64,000 bases of DNA, from contig JAGNHN010000003.1 of the NCBI GenBank assembly GCA_018001695.1, positions 1 to 64,000 on the forward strand, read 5' to 3'. The notes beneath the pieces were generated by a model. It saw only the letters and a list, made by a program, of their open reading frames with translations, was not told the origin of the DNA and ran no database searches. The stretch comes from Lentimicrobiaceae bacterium. GTDB lineage: Bacteria > Bacteroidota > Bacteroidia > Bacteroidales > JAGNHN01. Shown here one piece after another: positions 60,467-64,000 of this stretch (the first letter of the stretch is position 1; each line of letters starts with the position of its first letter). The position numbers and the translations under genes are program-made.

Positions 60467-61633
60467 TTACATGAATTTCTGATACACCTGCCACCAGCGG
60501 TCGGGAACATCATTGGCGCAGGCTTCCTGGTAATCAGCGTAGGAGCAGGGCACCATATAATGACGGAAATACTTGGTGCGCAGGCTGGCCGGACAGCTTA
60601 CTTCCATCCACCACCGGTCTGAGCGTTTGCTTTTGTAAAAGACGATCTCATCCTGTTGCTCTTTGATCGCCACCGTATATTTGAGAAAATCTTCTTTGTT
60701 GCGAACCGGAAACTCATGCTGCCGGTTGTAAAATCCTTCGATGAAGTACCAGATCATCTGGGCAATGAGCTGGGCAGTCTGCCCGCTGCGGTCATGTGTA
60801 GGATTATAATCATAGAACCCGATACTGGTCAGCTTATCACTCATGCCGGCATATCGGATCATCTGACATATTTCTTCTCCATAAAAACCATTGGGAGAGG
60901 GTTGGGCATGACCTGGTGCATCTGAAAAACGAACCGCCGAAATATCCACCGTGATCATATCTGCATTTCTAACAATAGGTTCCACTTCTTCAAGATTGCT
61001 CCTGACCTTACCCAGGCGGTAAGCATCGAAAAGCAGGTTCTTCATCAGCGCGATGGCATGAACATCAACATAATAACTTTGATAACCTATATTAGCAAAA
61101 TTGAAGAGATAATTGGGTTGATGGAGGATGATGCGGCTGAGCCAGGACTGGTTATCGAGGTCTTCCTCACTGTTTCCTAAATCGAGGCGGGGATCGATGG
61201 CAACGATATTGATGATTTGTCCCAACTGCTCGTAAGCCAGATAGTTAGCATAGGTCAGATCCTGGCTGCCGCCGAGGATAATGGGGACGATACCCTTTCT
61301 GATAAGCTGACTGACGGCGCTGGAGAGAGCAAAATAGGTGTCTTCAATATCATACCCGGCTTTGATATCGCCCAGATCAGCAATATTCAGGTTTTTCATT
61401 CCCGGAAACAGGCGGAACAACTCCTGTCTGATGCGGTTGGGTGCCATGGAGCAGCCTTCGTTGTCAACGGCCAGGCGTTCTTCTCTGACGCCCAGGATGG
61501 CAATGTCGATATGCTCCAGGTCCGGAAACCCATGCTGACGGGTGTGGATATGAATCACCTCCCCCAGGCTCTTGCGCATGTGGTGGGAGCCGGAATAGGG
61601 ATCTACAGGTTCGAAATACAATGCGATCTCCAT
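60467..61633 (-). CDS. Arginase-fold protein with degenerate metal site
   Basis: This 388-residue protein aligns with the ureohydrolase (arginase/agmatinase/formimidoylglutamase) family. Guide motifs are GVREERLAVDNEG with APNRIR near 60-70, then PIILGGSQDLTYANY (117-131) and the strand NIVAIDPRLDLG (142-153). MITVDISAVRFSDAP lies at 226-240. The family's GGDH, DAHxD and SxDxD boxes read GGSQ, DPRLD and TVDIS here, so both metal-binding histidines and one aspartate are gone. It probably cannot hold the Mn pair, so an enzymatic ureohydrolase role is doubtful. It is 72 bases upstream-side of the topA end on the same strand. Confidence 0.85.
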   Translation of the reverse strand: MEIALYFEPVDPYSGSHHMRKSLGEVIHIHTRQHGFPDLEHIDIAILGVREERLAVDNEGCSMAPNRIRQELFRLFPGMKNLNIADLGDIKAGYDIEDTYFALSSAVSQLIRKGIVPIILGGSQDLTYANYLAYEQLGQIINIVAIDPRLDLGNSEEDLDNQSWLSRIILHQPNYLFNFANIGYQSYYVDVHAIALMKNLLFDAYRLGKVRSNLEEVEPIVRNADMITVDISAVRFSDAPGHAQPSPNGFYGEEICQMIRYAGMSDKLTSIGFYDYNPTHDRSGQTAQLIAQMIWYFIEGFYNRQHEFPVRNKEDFLKYTVAIKEQQDEIVFYKSKRSDRWWMEVSCPASLRTKYFRHYMVPCSYADYQEACANDVPDRWWQVYQKFM

Positions 61634-61705
61634 GGGCCGGGAATTGAAGTCACAAATATAGACAAGTTCGGCAAGCCCTGCAGGATTGAAAACAGAGACT
61701 GGCGT

Positions 61706-64000
61706 TTAGCTTTTCTTTCTCGGCTTGCGTTTGGGAGGCTCGGCCGCATTCTCCTCCGCCAGGCGCCGGCAATCTTCCAGGCTCAGGGAAGCAGGCTCCG
61801 TGCCCTTGGGAATCCGGATGTTACGCTTACCATAAGAGATGTAGGGGCCAAACCTGCCCTTCAGAATCTTGAATTCGCTGTCTTCTGCAAATTCCTTGAT
61901 GACCTTCTCCAGGGCTTCGGTACGCTTGCTCTTTACAAGCTCAACAGCGGCTTCTTCGTCCACCTCCGCGGGGTCCCAATTTCTAGGAAGGCTGTAAAAT
62001 TTGCTGTCATGACGAACAAAGGGGCCAAAACGCCCGATGCCGACCAGGAGATCCTTGCCTTCAAACTGACCCACGATCTTGGGATACCTGAACAGTTCCA
62101 GCCCTTCTTCAAGGCTGATGGTCTGCATGCTTTGTCCTTTCCGCAGCCCGGCAAACCTGGGTTTATCGTTGTCATCATTATCGCCGATCTGCACCATGGG
62201 ACCATAGCGGCCCACCTTCACAAAAACATTCTTACCGGTGGCAGGATCCTGACCCAGGAAACGTTCACCGCTGAAACGCGAAGATTCTGTGCCTGTCTTT
62301 TCAATCCGCTCATGAAAGGGACCATAAAAGGCCCGGATCACTTCGTTCCATGACTTCTGGCCTTCAGCGATTTCATCAAACTCCTTCTCTACCGTGGCAG
62401 TGAATTGGTAGTCCACGATATATTCGAAGTGTTCCATCAGGAAACGGTTAACCAGCACACCAACGTCAGTGGGAAACAATTTGGACTTTTCTGCCCCCAC
62501 CATTTCCTTCTTCGTCGATTCCTTTATGGCATCCTTTTTCAGATCCATCTGTACATAGGATCTGGCCTGTCCAGGCCTGTCCTCCCTCACCACATACTCT
62601 CTTTTCTGTATCGTGGAGATGGTTGGGGCGTAGGTAGAAGGGCGGCCTATGCCAAGCTCTTCCAGCTTCTTGACAAGCGCAGCCTCAGTGTATCGTGCCG
62701 GAGCTTTGCTGAATCGCTGAACGGCTGAAATAATATCTGCACTCAGCTCATCACCGGCCACCAGTTTTGGGAGTACGCTGCGGAAGTTCTCATCTTCCTC
62801 ATCATCCCGGCTTTCCATGTATACTTTCAGAAACCCGTCGAAGAGCAATACCTCGCCCCTGGCGATGAAATTGTTCTTCACACCGCTGATCTGGATGGTC
62901 ACCGTAGTGCGCTCCACCTGGGCATCGCTCATCTGCGATGCAATGGTGCGCTTCCAGATCAATTCATACAGTTTACGCTGATCTGCGGTTCCCTCAACAG
63001 TGGTATGTTCGATATACGTGGGACGGATGGCTTCATGCGCTTCCTGTGCCCCTTTGGTACGGGTAGTATAGCGGCGTGTCTGGGAATAGGACTCTCCGAA
63101 CAGGTTGATGATGGCCTTGCGTGCTGTGTTTACTGCCAGATCCGACAGGTTTACACTATCAGTACGCATATAGGTGATCTTCCCGTTCTCATAAAGTTGC
63201 TGGGCAACCATCATCGTCTTGGATACTGAAAACCCCAGTTTTCGGGCGGCTTCCTGTTGCAGCGTTGAGGTGGTGAAGGGGGGAGCAGGACTCTTCCTGG
63301 CCGGTTTCTTTTCGACATCCGAGACCTTAAACCCTGCACCAATACATGCTTCCAGAAAGTTGCGTGCTCTGGCGGCGTCTGAAAAACGTTCAGGTAATTC
63401 GGCTTCAACGACCAGTCCATCATTCGTTATGAAGCGGCCTGTGATACGAAACGCAGAATCATAGTTAAACCGCGCAATCTCATCCTCACGTTCCACGATC
63501 AGACGGACCGCAACAGACTGCACCCTGCCGGCCGATAAGGAAGGTTTCACTTTCTTCCACAGCAAAGGGGAAAGCTCAAAACCTACCAACCTGTCCAGCA
63601 CGCGGCGCGCCTGCTGCGCATCCACAAGGTGCATGTCAATCTCCCGTGGGTTTTGAATGGCCCGGCTGATGGCTTCTTTGGTGATCTCATGAAACACAAT
63701 GCGCCGGGTTTGCTGCTTTTCCAACCCCAACACCTCCATCAGGTGCCATGAAATGGCCTCTCCTTCACGGTCCTCGTCAGATGCCAGCCAGACCATTTCA
63801 CTGTCCTGTGCCAGTTTCTTTAGCTCTGTGATGATCTTTTTCTTATCCGGAGCTACTTCGTACACCGGCATAAAATCCTGACTGATCTCAACCCCAAGCT
63901 GCTTCTTGGATAGATCACGGATATGACCAAAACTGGATTTCACCACAAAGTCCTTACCCAGAAAATTGCTGATGGTTTTGGCTTTTGCCGGAGACTCAAC
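61706..64000 (-). CDS. topA: DNA topoisomerase I, N-terminus cut by window edge
   Basis: This frame is open to the last base of the window; the first visible residues read VESPAKAKTISNFLGKDF, the conserved TOPRIM opening, so only about ten residues are missing. The GTG at 63946 is internal and not the start. Visible parts are the TOPRIM acidic motif SDEDREGEAISWHL, the SAGRVQSVAVRLIVERE region, the catalytic tyrosine in KITYMRTDSVNLSDLA and RPTYIEHTTVEG. The C-terminal Topo_C repeats (GRFGPYISYGKRNIRIPKG and similar) replace the usual zinc fingers. About 764 residues are visible. It relaxes negative supercoils. The tail is basic (PPKRKPRKKS). Confidence 0.96.
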   Translation of the reverse strand, partial: VESPAKAKTISNFLGKDFVVKSSFGHIRDLSKKQLGVEISQDFMPVYEVAPDKKKIITELKKLAQDSEMVWLASDEDREGEAISWHLMEVLGLEKQQTRRIVFHEITKEAISRAIQNPREIDMHLVDAQQARRVLDRLVGFELSPLLWKKVKPSLSAGRVQSVAVRLIVEREDEIARFNYDSAFRITGRFITNDGLVVEAELPERFSDAARARNFLEACIGAGFKVSDVEKKPARKSPAPPFTTSTLQQEAARKLGFSVSKTMMVAQQLYENGKITYMRTDSVNLSDLAVNTARKAIINLFGESYSQTRRYTTRTKGAQEAHEAIRPTYIEHTTVEGTADQRKLYELIWKRTIASQMSDAQVERTTVTIQISGVKNNFIARGEVLLFDGFLKVYMESRDDEEDENFRSVLPKLVAGDELSADIISAVQRFSKAPARYTEAALVKKLEELGIGRPSTYAPTISTIQKREYVVREDRPGQARSYVQMDLKKDAIKESTKKEMVGAEKSKLFPTDVGVLVNRFLMEHFEYIVDYQFTATVEKEFDEIAEGQKSWNEVIRAFYGPFHERIEKTGTESSRFSGERFLGQDPATGKNVFVKVGRYGPMVQIGDNDDNDKPRFAGLRKGQSMQTISLEEGLELFRYPKIVGQFEGKDLLVGIGRFGPFVRHDSKFYSLPRNWDPAEVDEEAAVELVKSKRTEALEKVIKEFAEDSEFKILKGRFGPYISYGKRNIRIPKGTEPASLSLEDCRRLAEENAAEPPKRKPRKKS

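Noticed and set aside
60440-60470. Terminator between the PurF-like gene and the arginase-like gene
   Set aside because: The only hairpin (CAGCA with TGCTG) has 5 bp and no T-run.
61217-62353. 378-codon plus-strand frame spanning the arginase-like gene and topA
   Set aside because: It is antisense to two well-supported genes and shows no recognisable domain.

Overview
The window reads as a chromosomal segment of a member of the Bacteroidota, probably an environmental Bacteroidales-type organism. The support is internal. Two secreted proteins end in type IX secretion (T9SS) sorting-like domains. Several genes and both tRNAs are preceded by the Bacteroidota -7 box TAnnTTTG. Most genes lack a Shine-Dalgarno sequence. 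A FecI/FecR-type sigma/anti-sigma pair is present, as are the purH-mreB-mreC-mreD order, a large LepB, and a MetRS with a KISTT signature. No phage, IS element, CRISPR array or rRNA operon was seen. Both edges cut genes: a possible C-terminal scrap at 1-84 and topA at 64000.

Layout. 0-5.3 kb: tRNA-Ala(GGC), thpR, an ECF sigma/membrane partner pair with a divergent DUF6249-like protein, a fructosamine-kinase-like gene, lutB and rpiB. 5.3-11.8 kb: nadA, a MORN/YwqK repeat protein, a VTT membrane protein, RNase R and a small membrane protein. 11.8-18 kb: a secreted beta-propeller/Ig/T9SS protein, then mreD-mreC-mreB-purH on the minus strand. 18-26.3 kb: an ABC-type permease, recJ, a LysE exporter, a GH3-family enzyme, an EEP hydrolase, hemW and a small membrane protein. 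26.3-31.4 kb: a decayed tandem-repeat tract, a Tat-signal DUF362 protein coupled to a NapH/NapG-like polyferredoxin, an orphan histidine kinase and PPK2. 31.4-42.2 kb: lepB, an AsmA-like protein, a pseudouridine synthase with twelve 17-residue charged repeats, a Usp protein, yraN, an LD-carboxypeptidase, metG and tRNA-Arg(CCT). 42.3-50 kb: an AT-richer methyltransferase, a 978-residue secreted protein, and a three-gene sigma/FecR/STN-barrel locus. 50-53.1 kb: a START-domain / DUF2062-SDR / 3beta-HSD-like operon with unusually strong ribosome-binding sites. 53.4-64 kb: an acidic small protein, speA, an RlmD-type RNA methyltransferase, a YfcC-type carrier, a long PurF-like protein, a metal-site-degenerate arginase-fold protein and topA.

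Most of the window is housekeeping: cell shape, RNA processing, DNA repair, NAD, purine and polyamine metabolism, and protein export. The parts that look least conventional are the 46.6-49.9 kb locus, whose sigma factor has a hydrophobic C-terminal tail and whose STN protein has no TonB-dependent receptor beside it; the 50.1-53.1 kb putative lipid operon; the DUF362/polyferredoxin pair; the repeat-bearing pseudouridine synthase; and the arginase-like protein that has lost metal ligands. All functional statements rest on reading motifs by eye; no database search was run.
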